Translations under genes and position numbers: made by a program
NCBI GenBank assembly: GCA_017463585.1
Contig: JAFTOX010000013.1
Location: 109,595-173,594, forward strand
DNA: 64,000 bases
Direction: 5' to 3'
DNA from: Rikenellaceae bacterium
GTDB taxonomy: Bacteria > Bacteroidota > Bacteroidia > Bacteroidales > Rikenellaceae
Notes under the pieces: model-generated
Databases searched by the model: none
The model's input: only the letters and a program-made list of their open reading frames with translations
Told to the model about the DNA's origin: nothing
Shown here: positions 32,853 through 42,659 of the stretch, piece by piece
Layout: each line of letters starts with the position of its first letter
How positions within the stretch are numbered: the stretch's first letter is position 1

Positions 32853-34004
32853 ATGTACTACGCCATAGGAATTATGTCGGGAACGTCGCTCGATGGTGTC
32901 GATGCCGCGCTCGTGAAGATCGAAGGTCGCGGAATCGAAACTCGTGTCGAACTGCTCGGATTCACGACCACCGAGATCCCCGAATCGCTCAAAGCCGAAA
33001 TTAAACGTGCCGTGAAGCCCACAACGGGCACGGTCGATCTGCTCTGTTCGCTCAACTTCAAACTCGGCTATCTCTTTGCTGACGCTGCAAAGGCGGTGTG
33101 TCGTGAGAGTGGATTTCCGATCGAGAAGGTCGATTTCATCGCCTCGCACGGGCAGACCGTGTGGCATATTCCCAAGCCCGATGGGGAGTTTGCGCGCTCG
33201 ACGTTGCAGATTGGCGAGCCTGCCGTAATCGCCTACGAGACAGGCGTTCGGGTCATCTCGAACTTCCGCACGATGGACGTGGCGGCGGGTGGCGAGGGTG
33301 CGCCGCTGGTGCCTTATAGCGAGTTTGTGCTCTACGCATCGCCCGACGAGAATGTGGCGTTGCAGAATATCGGTGGCATTGGCAACGTTACGGTGCTGCC
33401 CTCGACGGGCAATATGGGCGATGTCTATGCCTTCGACACGGGTCCGGGAAATATGATCATCGACGAGGTGATGCAGCGACTGTATGGTCGTCCCTACGAC
33501 GAGGGCGGCAAGGTGGCTGCGTCGGGCGTGGTCAATGCGAAGATGCTCGATGAGTTGATGTCGCACCCTTACATCTCGATGCCGTTGCCGAAGAGCACGG
33601 GGCGTGAGATGTTTGGCGAGCAATATACCGTTGCGATGCTCGACCGTTGGGGCTCGTTGCCCTCGGCCGATCTGGTTGCGACGGCGACGGCATTCACCGC
33701 ACGCACAATTGCCGAGGCGTATCGACGTTTTGTGATTCCGAAGTGGCCCATTGGACGCACGGTGCTCGGTGGCGGAGGTGCGCACAACGCCACGCTGCGA
33801 TGTATGCTCGGCGAGGAGCTGCCCGATGTGAAGGTCGTAACGCAGGACGAGATCGGTCTGTCGTCGGACGCCAAGGAGGCTATTGCATTTGCGATTATGG
33901 GCAACGAAACGATGTATGGCTACCCCTCGAATGTCTGCTCGGCAACGGGCGCAAGCCGACCCGTGATTTTGGGTAATATAACCCCCGCACCAAGAAAGGA
34001 GTGA
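32853..34004 (+). CDS. anmK: Anhydro-N-acetylmuramic acid kinase
   Basis: 383 residues. Phosphorylates 1,6-anhydro-MurNAc from recycled cell wall to MurNAc-6-phosphate. Signatures: IGIMSGTSLDGVDAALV at the N terminus (phosphate-binding), IASHGQTVWH, NIGGIGNVTVLP, AFDTGPGNMIIDE and the C-terminal VLGGGGAHNATL. Base composition returns to the GC-rich host type exactly here. The cytoplasmic protein of unknown function downstream starts 19 bp later. Confidence 0.96.
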   Translation: MYYAIGIMSGTSLDGVDAALVKIEGRGIETRVELLGFTTTEIPESLKAEIKRAVKPTTGTVDLLCSLNFKLGYLFADAAKAVCRESGFPIEKVDFIASHGQTVWHIPKPDGEFARSTLQIGEPAVIAYETGVRVISNFRTMDVAAGGEGAPLVPYSEFVLYASPDENVALQNIGGIGNVTVLPSTGNMGDVYAFDTGPGNMIIDEVMQRLYGRPYDEGGKVAASGVVNAKMLDELMSHPYISMPLPKSTGREMFGEQYTVAMLDRWGSLPSADLVATATAFTARTIAEAYRRFVIPKWPIGRTVLGGGGAHNATLRCMLGEELPDVKVVTQDEIGLSSDAKEAIAFAIMGNETMYGYPSNVCSATGASRPVILGNITPAPRKE

Positions 34005-34023
34005 TAGTTAAAAACACTACACT

Positions 34024-34428
34024 ATGCAAGATAGGAGCGTTATTTTCAAATCGCAAGACCTCAAAACGTCAATCCGATTCCATTCGTTTGCCGAGTGCAG
34101 CAAACACACCGACTGCTACGAATTGGATTTTGCCGTCGAGATCAAGACACCCATCTGTCAAATATCGTTTGCGTCAGAGTACTTTTCCGAGGAGTTAAGT
34201 ATATTGAGAGAACATTTGCACAAAATGCACTCATTCTCACTACATTACGCCACGTTCCTCTGCTCCGATGGAAGATTTGCGATGGAGCTGGAATTAGAAC
34301 CAACGGGATTGATCCAAGCAAAGGTCAAGGTGCGACACATCGAGAACGATCTTGCGCTATCGTTCAATTTCACCACTGACCAAAGTTTCTTACCTGATAT
34401 AATAACCCAACTGACCGCAGTGATATAA
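34024..34428 (+). CDS. Small protein of unknown function (WapI/DUF6228-like resemblance)
   Basis: 134 residues, predicted all-beta with a terminal helix. The layout (an early IRFHS strand, YFSEELSILREHLHKMH, then paired strands such as GRFAMELELEPTG) recalls small immunity-type proteins of the DUF6228/WapI group, but the similarity is by eye and weak. No toxin gene lies beside it. It follows anmK by 19 bp and ends before a terminator, so it is co-transcribed with anmK. Confidence 0.55.
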   Translation: MQDRSVIFKSQDLKTSIRFHSFAECSKHTDCYELDFAVEIKTPICQISFASEYFSEELSILREHLHKMHSFSLHYATFLCSDGRFAMELELEPTGLIQAKVKVRHIENDLALSFNFTTDQSFLPDIITQLTAVI

Positions 34429-34433
34429 CAAAG

Positions 34434-34475
34434 TGAGCCGCGCCCCTGCAAACAAGGTGGCGCGGCTCTGCTTAC
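34434..34475 (+). terminator. Intrinsic terminator of anmK unit
   Basis: GAGCCGCGCC / GGCGCGGCTC, a 10-bp GC-rich stem with a 14-nt loop. Confidence 0.7.
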
Positions 34476-34529
34476 AAAAAGTAATAGGAAAGGTAATGGT
34501 CTTACAAAATTATCGCACGAAATCTCGCA

Positions 34530-34904
34530 TTACAGCGTTGTCTTCCACAACCCGTGAAGGTTGCAATACTCATACACGGCAATCGGACGCGACGAGCAGG
34601 TGCAGATAACAGCCTCGGGTTTATCGCTCAGATTGACACGAATACCGCCATTCTCCGTTTCGACATAGATGAATGCGATGTGGTGCTCGGGCAGCATCGG
34701 GTGTGCCACACTTCCCACCTCAACTTTGATCGTGCAGTCATCAATGCGGGTAACTACGGGCAGGTGCTTCTCCTCGCTCGCCTCGATGGTGTTGGGGATC
34801 AACTCCTCCATCTTCTCGCCGCAGCATACAACAGGAACTTTTGAATCAACGATCTTCTCGATCACATTGCCGCAATGGCGGCACTTATAGAACTTGGTTG
34901 CCAT
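34530..34904 (-). CDS. dfx: Desulfoferrodoxin (superoxide reductase)
   Basis: 124 residues. Reduces superoxide to peroxide without making oxygen, a typical anaerobe defence. The N-terminal desulforedoxin-like center I is complete (CRHCG plus the Cys-Cys of VCCGEKM). The catalytic center II ligands are in EEKHLP, HPMLPEHHI and YEYCNLHGLW. It lies 36 bp downstream of trxA on the same strand, suggesting a shared oxidative-stress unit. Confidence 0.95.
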   Translation of the reverse strand: MATKFYKCRHCGNVIEKIVDSKVPVVCCGEKMEELIPNTIEASEEKHLPVVTRIDDCTIKVEVGSVAHPMLPEHHIAFIYVETENGGIRVNLSDKPEAVICTCSSRPIAVYEYCNLHGLWKTTL

Positions 34905-34940
34905 AATTTAATCTACTATGTTATGTTTTAAAGTTTGAAT

Positions 34941-35297
34941 CTATTGAGCCATTCGGTCGAATACCTCGCGCAGTTGCGACTTCTGCATTGCGCCCAAACG
35001 GGTTTGAGGAAGTCCCTGCTTCGGAATAAAGAGCAACGTCGGAATCGAACGGATACCAAACTCCTCTGCCAGCTGCTGCTCGTCCTCGACATTGACCTTG
35101 TAGATATCGACCTTGCCGGCGTACTCCTTGGCAAGTTCGTCCAAAACGGGCATAAGCATTCGGCAAGGGCCGCACCACGGTGCATAGAAATCGACCAACG
35201 CGGGGCGCTCACCCAAATATTGCCACTGATTGGGACTGCTCTCGATGTCGGCTATTCTCTTCAAGAAATCGCCGCGCTTCAAATTAATAGTTGCCAT
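34941..35297 (-). CDS. trxA: Thioredoxin
   Basis: 118 residues with the intact active site WCGPCRM, the preceding VDFYAP strand and the cis-Pro loop (IRSIPTLLF). Cytoplasmic disulfide reductant. The N terminus is about 10 residues longer than E. coli thioredoxin. It is transcribed from a -7 box at 35340-35347, with dfx downstream. Confidence 0.94.
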   Translation of the reverse strand: MATINLKRGDFLKRIADIESSPNQWQYLGERPALVDFYAPWCGPCRMLMPVLDELAKEYAGKVDIYKVNVEDEQQLAEEFGIRSIPTLLFIPKQGLPQTRLGAMQKSQLREVFDRMAQ

Positions 35298-35339
35298 AGT
35301 ATCAAATAGTTTTATGTTATTATCTCCTTATTTCTGGTA

Positions 35340-35347
35340 CAAAGATA
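35340..35347 (-). promoter_or_regulatory. -7 box for trxA-dfx
   Basis: Reads TATCTTTG on the - strand, 43 bp upstream of trxA. Confidence 0.6.
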
Positions 35348-35413
35348 ATACATAGAAAACTATTTGTCAAATTGATAATTTTTATAGCAGTATAAGAGAA
35401 ATTTATACGCAGA

Positions 35414-37072
35414 TTATTTTGCCTCCAACAGGCAGCGTGCCTGTTCAATGGCGGCCGAGGTAACGGTCGAGCCACTGAGCATTTTGGCGATCTCATCGAC
35501 GCGCTCACGAGCCGAGAGCTGACGAATCGAGGTCATTGCGCCGAGCAGAGTATCCTCCTTATAGACAACGAAGTGCGTCTTGCCCTTCGAGGCCACCTGC
35601 GGCAGATGGGTAATGTTGATCACCTGCATCGAGCGCGACAGATCGCTGATAATGCGACCCATAGCGTCGGCAATCTGACCCGAAACGCCCGTATCGATCT
35701 CATCGAAGATGATCGTAGGCAGTTGCATCGAGCGTGCCACCAAAGCCTTCAACGCCAACATCACACGCGAAATCTCACCTCCCGACGCGATCTTCTCGAC
35801 GGGTTGAGGCGCAATGCCCGCATTGGCCGTAAAGAGGAACGACACGCGGTCGCGTCCCGTCGGCAGCAGCTCCTCCTGCGTCGCCACATCGACCGTAAAT
35901 CGAGCCGACGGCATACCCAACTCGGCCAGCGTCGCACTCAGCGCAGCGTCGATCGAGGGCACCGCCTTCGCACGCGCTGCGTGAATCTCATCGGCACGAC
36001 GCAATGCCTCAGTGCGCAATTCAGCAATATGTTGTTCGAGAGCAACGATACGTTCGTCGCCCGATGTAATCGTCTGCAACTGTGCCGAATACTTATCACG
36101 CAGGGCGATCAGTTCGGCCTCTGTCGCAACGCGATGTTTCTGCTGCAACGAGTAGATCAGATCGATTCGAGCCACCACCTGCGACAAACGCTCAGGGTCG
36201 GCGTCGATATGTTCGGCTGCCGTTGCCAGCTCCGACGACACGTCCTTCAAATCGAGCAGAGCCGAATGAACTCGCTCGAAGAGTTCGCCCGCAGGGGCAT
36301 AATTTGTCGCCACACCCGACATCGCCTGCTCGATCGTTTTCAGTTGCAACAACACGCCCATCTGCTCATCGTCCAACGCATTACGCGACGCGACAATAGC
36401 CTCGCCAATGGCGTCGGCATTGGCCAAAACGCTCTGCTCGGCCTCGATACGAGCCAACTCTCCTTCGCGCAGATTGGCCGCCGTCAGCTCCTCAACCTGA
36501 AAACGGATCCACTCCTCATCACGTCGATTGCGCTCGGCCTCGGCACGCAACGCAGTCAGCTCACGCTCAGCCGCTTGCAACTCATCATAAACCTGACGAT
36601 ACTCCCCCACTTGCGCTCCACAACCTGCGATTCGATCGACCACACCAATGCGGAATTTATCGTCCGAGAGAATCAAATTGCGATGCTGCGAATGTATATC
36701 GACCAAGCGCACGCCCAGCTCACGTAACACGCTCTGACCAACGGGCAGATCGTTCACATACGAGCGCGATTTACCCGCAGGTGTGATCACACGACGAATG
36801 GTCAGCGAGGGGTCGTAGTCGAGGTCGTTCTCGTCGAAAAACTCCTCCAAACCGTAGCCCTCGACATCGAACACGCCTTCGATCACGCAGTTACGGCTCT
36901 CGTCGCGCATAGCACCACCCTCGGCCTTATTGCCAAGCAGCAGCCCGAGCGCACCGAGCAAGATCGACTTACCGGCACCCGTCTGACCCGTGATGATATT
37001 GAGCGAGCGATCGAGCTCCATTTCGAGGCGATCGATCAGCACATAATTTTCAACCGTGAGCGTTCGTAACAT
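35414..37072 (-). CDS. recN: DNA repair protein RecN
   Basis: 552 residues from ATG 37072 (MLRTLTVENYVLID); the upstream in-frame TTG is not needed. SMC-like ATPase with Walker A GQTGAGKS at the N terminus, long coiled coils (about 155-365), and the C-terminal signature SGGEISR followed by Walker B (IIFDEIDTGVSG). RecN acts in double-strand-break repair with RecA. It is a stand-alone gene here, divergent from the BASS transporter. Confidence 0.96.
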   Translation of the reverse strand: MLRTLTVENYVLIDRLEMELDRSLNIITGQTGAGKSILLGALGLLLGNKAEGGAMRDESRNCVIEGVFDVEGYGLEEFFDENDLDYDPSLTIRRVITPAGKSRSYVNDLPVGQSVLRELGVRLVDIHSQHRNLILSDDKFRIGVVDRIAGCGAQVGEYRQVYDELQAAERELTALRAEAERNRRDEEWIRFQVEELTAANLREGELARIEAEQSVLANADAIGEAIVASRNALDDEQMGVLLQLKTIEQAMSGVATNYAPAGELFERVHSALLDLKDVSSELATAAEHIDADPERLSQVVARIDLIYSLQQKHRVATEAELIALRDKYSAQLQTITSGDERIVALEQHIAELRTEALRRADEIHAARAKAVPSIDAALSATLAELGMPSARFTVDVATQEELLPTGRDRVSFLFTANAGIAPQPVEKIASGGEISRVMLALKALVARSMQLPTIIFDEIDTGVSGQIADAMGRIISDLSRSMQVINITHLPQVASKGKTHFVVYKEDTLLGAMTSIRQLSARERVDEIAKMLSGSTVTSAAIEQARCLLEAK

Positions 37073-37184
37073 TTTCGTGCGCAAAAGTTAATTCCAAAGT
37101 TCAAAATTACACATAATTTTCAGAACTGCTACCCATTTGCGAGGAAATTTTTACACATTCGAAAGCCACACCGCAGATTTTGAG

Positions 37185-37192
37185 TATATTTG
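37185..37192 (+). promoter_or_regulatory. -7 box for BASS transporter gene
   Basis: TATATTTG, 27 bp before the start codon. Confidence 0.55.
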
Positions 37193-37219
37193 CACGCTAT
37201 ATAAAAAACGGAGCAAACT

Positions 37220-38071
37220 ATGAACACAATATGGATCGTAATGCCCATACTCATCGTGCTGATGTTTCAGCTCGGTATCGAGATTGACCGCCAAGCATTT
37301 GTCGAGGTCGCCCGCAAACCGCAGGCCGTCATCGCAGGTCTAATCGGACAACTCATCGCACTGCCACTCATTGCGTTGGCGCTGGGATTACTTTTCAATC
37401 TGCCACCCATCTATTTTATGGGTCTGGTGCTGATCGCCTGCTGCCCGGGTGGCAGTTCGTCGAATGTTTTTTCGATGTTGGCGAAGGGCGATGTTGCGTT
37501 GTCGATTACGCTGACGGCATTGAGTAGCGTCATCACACTCTTTACGATTCCGCTTGTGATGGAGGCCGCGGCAACGGTCGCTTCGGCGCAAATGGGCGTT
37601 GAGATCGAACTCCCCATTGGTAAGTTGCTTGTGCAAAATATTGTGCTGATGTTCCTCCCGATGGCTCTCGGCGCACTTTTCCGCAAATTGTGGCCCAAGG
37701 CTGCGGGCAAGGTGCAGGTGGTCTTGAAGAAGTTTGCGTTTCCTGCACTTATCATTCTGATAAGCGTTTTCTTCGCACAACACTTCGACACAATCATTGC
37801 GAACATCGGGCGTCTGGGTCTAATCGTCGCGGCACTGATATTGCTCGCAATGGGCACAGGACTACTGCTGGTCTGGCTCTTCAAATTGCGCGAGGCGGCT
37901 CGTCGCACAATCATTATCGAGGTGGGTATGCAGAATGCAGCACAAGCAATTGCAGTTGCCACTTCGCCCCTGATTTTCAATAGTGTAGAGATGGCTATTC
38001 CCGCAATCATCTATTCGTTGCTGATGAATGTGATTCTGCTCGGATATTTGAAAATATTTTGTCGGGATTAG
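37220..38071 (+). CDS. Bile acid:sodium symporter (BASS) family transporter
   Basis: 283 residues, nine to ten membrane helices. The sodium-binding crossover signature CCPGGSSSNVFSMLAKGD (about 74-91) and the second crossover EVGMQNAAQAIAVA (about 234-247) are present. Family members move bile acids, pantothenate or other organic anions with sodium; the substrate here is not determined. It is monocistronic between recN and uvrB. Confidence 0.9.
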   Translation: MNTIWIVMPILIVLMFQLGIEIDRQAFVEVARKPQAVIAGLIGQLIALPLIALALGLLFNLPPIYFMGLVLIACCPGGSSSNVFSMLAKGDVALSITLTALSSVITLFTIPLVMEAAATVASAQMGVEIELPIGKLLVQNIVLMFLPMALGALFRKLWPKAAGKVQVVLKKFAFPALIILISVFFAQHFDTIIANIGRLGLIVAALILLAMGTGLLLVWLFKLREAARRTIIIEVGMQNAAQAIAVATSPLIFNSVEMAIPAIIYSLLMNVILLGYLKIFCRD

Positions 38072-38096
38072 GATTGATATTTCCATAAAGAATAAC

Positions 38097-38104
38097 TATC
38101 TTTG
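38097..38104 (+). promoter_or_regulatory. -7 box immediately before uvrB
   Basis: TATCTTTG ends 6 bp before the uvrB ATG (38111), so transcription should begin at or next to the start codon. Confidence 0.6.
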
Positions 38105-38110
38105 TAAATT

Positions 38111-40162
38111 ATGGATTTCGAACTCGTATCGGACTATCAGCCAACGGGCGACCAGCCCGAAGCCATTGCCGAATTGGTGCGCTCGATTCGCTCGCATACG
38201 CCCCACAACACTCTGCTGGGCGTTACGGGATCGGGTAAGACCTTTACGGTCGCTAATGTCATTGCCCAGCTGAACCGCCCGACACTCGTGCTGAGCCACA
38301 ACAAAACGCTTGCTGCTCAGCTCTATGGCGAGTTCAAAAATTTCTTCCCGAACAATGCGGTCGAGTACTTCGTTTCGTACTACGACTACTATCAGCCCGA
38401 GGCCTATCTGCCCTCGTCGGATACCTACATCGAGAAGGATCTCTCGATCAACGAGGAGATCGAGAAGTTGCGTCTAAGTGCCACGTCGGCATTGCTCAGC
38501 GGGCGCCGCGATGTGATTGTGGTTTCGAGCGTATCGTGTCTGTATGGCATTGGCAACCCTGCCGATTTCCACGCCACCTCAGTACATATCCGCACAGGCG
38601 AGGTCATCAGCCGTAAAGTCTTTATGTACAAGCTCGTAGAGGCGCTCTACACCCGTACCGAGAGTGTGCTGACACCCGCTACGTTCCGCGTCAATGGCGA
38701 CGTGATCGACATTATGCAGGCCTTTGGCGAGACGACAATCCGAGTGATGTTCTTCGACGACGAGATCGAGCAGATCCAGCGCATTGACGCCGCCAGCGGA
38801 CAACGCCTCGAAGTGCTCGATGAGGTTACGATATTCCCTGCAAATCTGTTCGTTACGACCAAAGAGCGTATCGACTCGGCGGTCAAGCAGATTCAGCTCG
38901 ATCTGGGCAAGCGCATCGCATTTTATGAGCGTGAGGGGCGCGAGGTCGAGGCCAAACGAATCAAGCAACGTGTCGAGTACGACTTAGAGATGATCAAGGA
39001 GCTGGGTTACTGCTCGGGCATCGAGAACTATTCGCGCTACTTCGACGGTCGTTCGGAGGGCAGCCGCCCCTTCTGCCTGCTCGACTACTTCCCGAAAGAT
39101 TACCTGATGGTGATCGACGAGAGCCACGTTACCCTGCCGCAGGTGCGTGCGATGTATGGTGGCGACCGCGCCCGAAAGCTCAATCTGGTTGAGTACGGAT
39201 TCCGCCTGCCTGCCGCGATTGACAACCGCCCGTTGCGTTTCGAGGAGTTCGAATCGCTGGTCGGGACTTCGATATATGTAAGCGCTACACCTGCTGATTA
39301 TGAGTTGATTAAGAGCGAGGGCGCAGTTGTTGAGCAGTTGATTCGCCCGACCGGATTGGTCGATCCGCCATTGCAGGTCAAGGTTACCGACAACCAGATC
39401 GACGACCTGATGGAGGAGATCGACGCACGTGTGCGCCGTGGCGACAAGATTCTTGTTACGACCCTCACCAAGCGTATGGCCGAGGAGCTTTCGCGCTACT
39501 TCGACCGTGTGGGCGTGCGCAACCGATATATCCACTCCGACATCGAGACTCTCGAACGCGTACAGATTCTCGACGATCTGCGAGCAGGCTCGTTCGATGT
39601 GCTGGTGGGTGTCAATCTGCTGCGTGAGGGATTGGATCTGCCCGAGGTGGGATTGGTTGCAATTATGGACGCCGACAAGGAGGGATTCCTGCGTAACGTC
39701 CGTTCGATCACGCAGATAGCGGGTCGTGCAGCTCGTCACGCACAGGGCAACGTGATTATGTATGCCGAGCGTTGCACCGACTCGATGCAGATGGCAATCG
39801 AGGAGAGCAACCGCCGCCGCGAGAAGCAGTTGAGCTACAACGTCGAGCACAATATGTTGCCCCGTCAGGCGCAGAAGAGTGGCTCGGGACGCAACAACCT
39901 GCTCGAACTTTCTGCCACCGAGAGCGACGGAGCAACGGCACGTTACACGCCGCTCGAAACGCTTGTGGCACCGATTGCAGCCGACATTCGTGCCGACTAC
40001 ACCGCCAAGAGCGACGCCCCCGAGGGCGATACGCTCGATGTAGCGATTGCCACAGCACGCGAGCAGATGGAGCGCGCAGCGAAGGAGCTGGACTTTATGG
40101 CGGCTGCGAAATTCCGCGATTTGATGTACGAATTGCAACGACGAAAGGAGGAACAACGATGA
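38111..40162 (+). CDS. uvrB: Excinuclease ABC subunit B
   Basis: 683 residues, standard length. Damage-verification helicase of nucleotide excision repair. Motifs in order: GVTGSGKTFTVANV (Walker A), the beta-hairpin YYDYYQPEAYLPSSDTYIEK, VIDESHVTLPQ (Walker B), RPTGLVDP, NLLREGLDLPEV, QIAGRAARH and a C-terminal UVR domain (KELDFMAAAKFRDLMYEL). The GtrA-like gene overlaps the stop codon by ATGA. The -7 box is so close that the message is probably leaderless. Confidence 0.97.
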   Translation: MDFELVSDYQPTGDQPEAIAELVRSIRSHTPHNTLLGVTGSGKTFTVANVIAQLNRPTLVLSHNKTLAAQLYGEFKNFFPNNAVEYFVSYYDYYQPEAYLPSSDTYIEKDLSINEEIEKLRLSATSALLSGRRDVIVVSSVSCLYGIGNPADFHATSVHIRTGEVISRKVFMYKLVEALYTRTESVLTPATFRVNGDVIDIMQAFGETTIRVMFFDDEIEQIQRIDAASGQRLEVLDEVTIFPANLFVTTKERIDSAVKQIQLDLGKRIAFYEREGREVEAKRIKQRVEYDLEMIKELGYCSGIENYSRYFDGRSEGSRPFCLLDYFPKDYLMVIDESHVTLPQVRAMYGGDRARKLNLVEYGFRLPAAIDNRPLRFEEFESLVGTSIYVSATPADYELIKSEGAVVEQLIRPTGLVDPPLQVKVTDNQIDDLMEEIDARVRRGDKILVTTLTKRMAEELSRYFDRVGVRNRYIHSDIETLERVQILDDLRAGSFDVLVGVNLLREGLDLPEVGLVAIMDADKEGFLRNVRSITQIAGRAARHAQGNVIMYAERCTDSMQMAIEESNRRREKQLSYNVEHNMLPRQAQKSGSGRNNLLELSATESDGATARYTPLETLVAPIAADIRADYTAKSDAPEGDTLDVAIATAREQMERAAKELDFMAAAKFRDLMYELQRRKEEQR

Positions 40163-40650
40163 AAATTGCCGACGTGATCGGTCGTACGATCGACCTATTT
40201 TATATACCGCCATTCACGCGCCTTGTGTCGCGCGAGACGTTCCGCTACGGGGCGTGCGGTGCTGCCAATATGGTGCTCGATCTGGTGCTCTACTATCTGA
40301 TCTACCATTACGTTGTGGCTGAGCGATTTATCGACCTCAGCGTGGTGGTGATGTCGCCCCATATCGCCTCGCTCTGCGTGGTCTTTCCGATCACGTTTTT
40401 CAACGGTTTCTGGCTCAATCGCAACGTCGCTTTCCGTCGCTCGGAGCTGCCACAAGGTCGTCAGTTGTGGCGCTATGCACTCTCGGTCGGCGGGTCGATC
40501 CTGCTCAACTACGTGTGTATGAAGGTGCTGGTCGAGCAGGTCGGCGTCTGGGCTACTCCCGCCAAAGCAATCACAACCGTTATCTCGGTCGCTTACAGCT
40601 ACTTAATGGCTCGATACTACTCGTTCCGAACGATTTCGCGCGAAGAATAG
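40159..40650 (+). CDS. GtrA family membrane protein
   Basis: 163 residues from the ATG that overlaps the uvrB stop (ATGA). Four membrane helices with GtrA signatures: FRYGACGAANMVLDL in helix 1, FFNGFWLNRNVAF between helices 2 and 3, and the closing YSYLMARYYSF. GtrA-like proteins often flip lipid-linked sugars or assist wall and O-antigen decoration. The coupling to uvrB is positional only. Confidence 0.85.
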   Translation: MKIADVIGRTIDLFYIPPFTRLVSRETFRYGACGAANMVLDLVLYYLIYHYVVAERFIDLSVVVMSPHIASLCVVFPITFFNGFWLNRNVAFRRSELPQGRQLWRYALSVGGSILLNYVCMKVLVEQVGVWATPAKAITTVISVAYSYLMARYYSFRTISREE

Positions 40651-40672
40651 CTCGACGTTCGGAAAAAATCAC

Positions 40673-40680
40673 TACCTTTG
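40673..40680 (+). promoter_or_regulatory. -7 box immediately before dnaG
   Basis: TACCTTTG ends 7 bp before the dnaG start codon, again implying a leaderless or near-leaderless message. Confidence 0.6.
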
Positions 40681-40687
40681 TAATCTT

Positions 40688-42646
40688 ATGATCGACCGCG
40701 CCACAATAGATAGAATCTACGCCACCGCCGACATCGTCGAGGTGATTAGCGACTACGTTACGCTCCGCAAAAAGGGCGTCAACTATCAGGCGTGCTGTCC
40801 GTTCCATAACGAGAAGACTCCTTCGTTCGTCGTTTCGCCCTCGAAAGGCGTTTACAAATGTTTCGGCTGCGGCAAGGGCGGCAACGCCATCACCTTCGTG
40901 ATGGAGCACGAAAGCCTTAGCTACGTCGAGGCACTCAAAGCCGTTGCCCGCAAGTACGGTATCGAGGTTCAAGAGCGTGAGATGACCAACGAGGACAAGG
41001 AGCGCGAGAACCGCCGCGAGAGTATGATGGCGGTTAATGACTTCGCAGCCAAGTACTTCGTCAACGAGATGACGCGCACCGACGAGGGTCGTAGCGTGGC
41101 TCTGTCGTACCTGCGTGGGCGTGGTGTGTCGGACGAGATGATCGCCCGATTCCAGCTCGGTTACTGTCCCTCGGCAGGCGACAAGATGTCGCGCGAGGCG
41201 ATGGCAAAGGGCTACAAAGAGGAGTTCCTGGTCGATACGGGTCTTACTATCAAGCGCGAAACGGGTGGCTACTACGACCGTTTCTGCGGACGTGTGATCT
41301 TCCCCGTGCACAATATCAGCGGACGAGTTACGGCATTCGGCGGTCGCACGATGCGTAGCGACAAGAATGTCGCCAAGTATGTCAATTCGCCTGAAAGTGA
41401 GGTATATAGCAAGAAAAACGTACTCTACGGTCTGTTCTTTGCCAAGAAGGCAATTCAGCAGCAGGATTGCGCCATAATGGTCGAGGGTTACCTCGACGTG
41501 ATTTCGATGCACCAATCTGGTATTGAGAACGTTGTGGCGTCGTCGGGCACCTCGCTAACAATCGAGCAGATTCAACTCATCAAGCGTTTCACACGCAATA
41601 TGACGGTCATCTATGACGGTGACTCGGCGGGATTGAAGGCCTCGCTGCGAGGTATCGATATGATTCTGCGCGAGGGTATGAACGTGCGCGTGGTGCAACT
41701 GCCCGAAGGCGACGACCCCGACACATTTGCACGCCGACACACCTCCGAGCAACTGAAAGCCTATATCGCTGACAATGAGCGTGATTTCATCACCTTCAAA
41801 GCCAATTTGCTGATGGCTGAGGCGGCGGGCGACCCCATCAAACGTGCAGGTCTGATCTCCGATATTGTGGATTCGATTTCGCAGATTCCCGACCCCATTC
41901 CGCGTGCGGTCTATGTCAAGGAGTGCGCCGAGTTGATGCAGATCGACGAGCAGGTGCTGCTGGGCGAGGTGGCTCGCAAGCGAGTTGCGTCGAACAACGA
42001 CCGAGAGGCCAACGAATTTATCCGCCGCCAGCAGCAGCAAGCACGTGAGCAGCAGGTTGTTGCACGTCCATACGACGGTGCGGTGGGTAGTAGCGTCGAG
42101 ACGCTCGAACGTGAATTGTGCAAATATCTGATCAAATATGGCCACTGCGATTTCGACTTCAAAGAGGGGCGCGAGATCGTGCGTCTGAACGTCGCACAGA
42201 CCATTTTGTCCGACCTCGATTACAACGCTTTGGAGTTCCGTACGCCGATCTATGCCAATATTTTGCAGACGTTCCGTACGCTTTTTGACGAGGCGAATCC
42301 CAATGCCGAAGTACCTCAATACCACTTCATTAACCACCCCGACCCCGAGGTTTGCAAAGCCGCGGTCGACCTCTACACCTCGGAGGAAAACTACGAGCCG
42401 AGCAAGATCTGGGAGATGCACGATATGAACGTCGAGAGCGAGGAGGAGCGTCTGGCAACGGCCGTTCCGCGTGCGGTGATTCTCTATCGTGTTGCAGTCA
42501 TCAAGACGATCATTGCCGACCTAACCGAGAGGCTGAAAAGCGAGGAAAATAGCGAGGAGCAACAGTCGGAATTACTGCACCAAATCTCGATCCTCAACGA
42601 CGAGCGCCGCAAAATCTCTGCCCAAATCGAACGTCCCGTGCTGTAA
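40688..42646 (+). CDS. dnaG: DNA primase
   Basis: 652 residues. Makes RNA primers for replication. The CHC2 zinc finger (CPFHNEKTPSF and CFGCGKGG, residues about 39-65) is complete. The TOPRIM domain shows IMVEGYLDVISMHQSGIENV and VIYDGDSAGLKAS, with acidic metal ligands. The C-terminal helicase-binding part (about 430-652) is divergent, as is usual. The UDG-family gene follows 13 bp later. Confidence 0.96.
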   Translation: MIDRATIDRIYATADIVEVISDYVTLRKKGVNYQACCPFHNEKTPSFVVSPSKGVYKCFGCGKGGNAITFVMEHESLSYVEALKAVARKYGIEVQEREMTNEDKERENRRESMMAVNDFAAKYFVNEMTRTDEGRSVALSYLRGRGVSDEMIARFQLGYCPSAGDKMSREAMAKGYKEEFLVDTGLTIKRETGGYYDRFCGRVIFPVHNISGRVTAFGGRTMRSDKNVAKYVNSPESEVYSKKNVLYGLFFAKKAIQQQDCAIMVEGYLDVISMHQSGIENVVASSGTSLTIEQIQLIKRFTRNMTVIYDGDSAGLKASLRGIDMILREGMNVRVVQLPEGDDPDTFARRHTSEQLKAYIADNERDFITFKANLLMAEAAGDPIKRAGLISDIVDSISQIPDPIPRAVYVKECAELMQIDEQVLLGEVARKRVASNNDREANEFIRRQQQQAREQQVVARPYDGAVGSSVETLERELCKYLIKYGHCDFDFKEGREIVRLNVAQTILSDLDYNALEFRTPIYANILQTFRTLFDEANPNAEVPQYHFINHPDPEVCKAAVDLYTSEENYEPSKIWEMHDMNVESEEERLATAVPRAVILYRVAVIKTIIADLTERLKSEENSEEQQSELLHQISILNDERRKISAQIERPVL

Positions 42647-42659
42647 CTCAATACGCACT

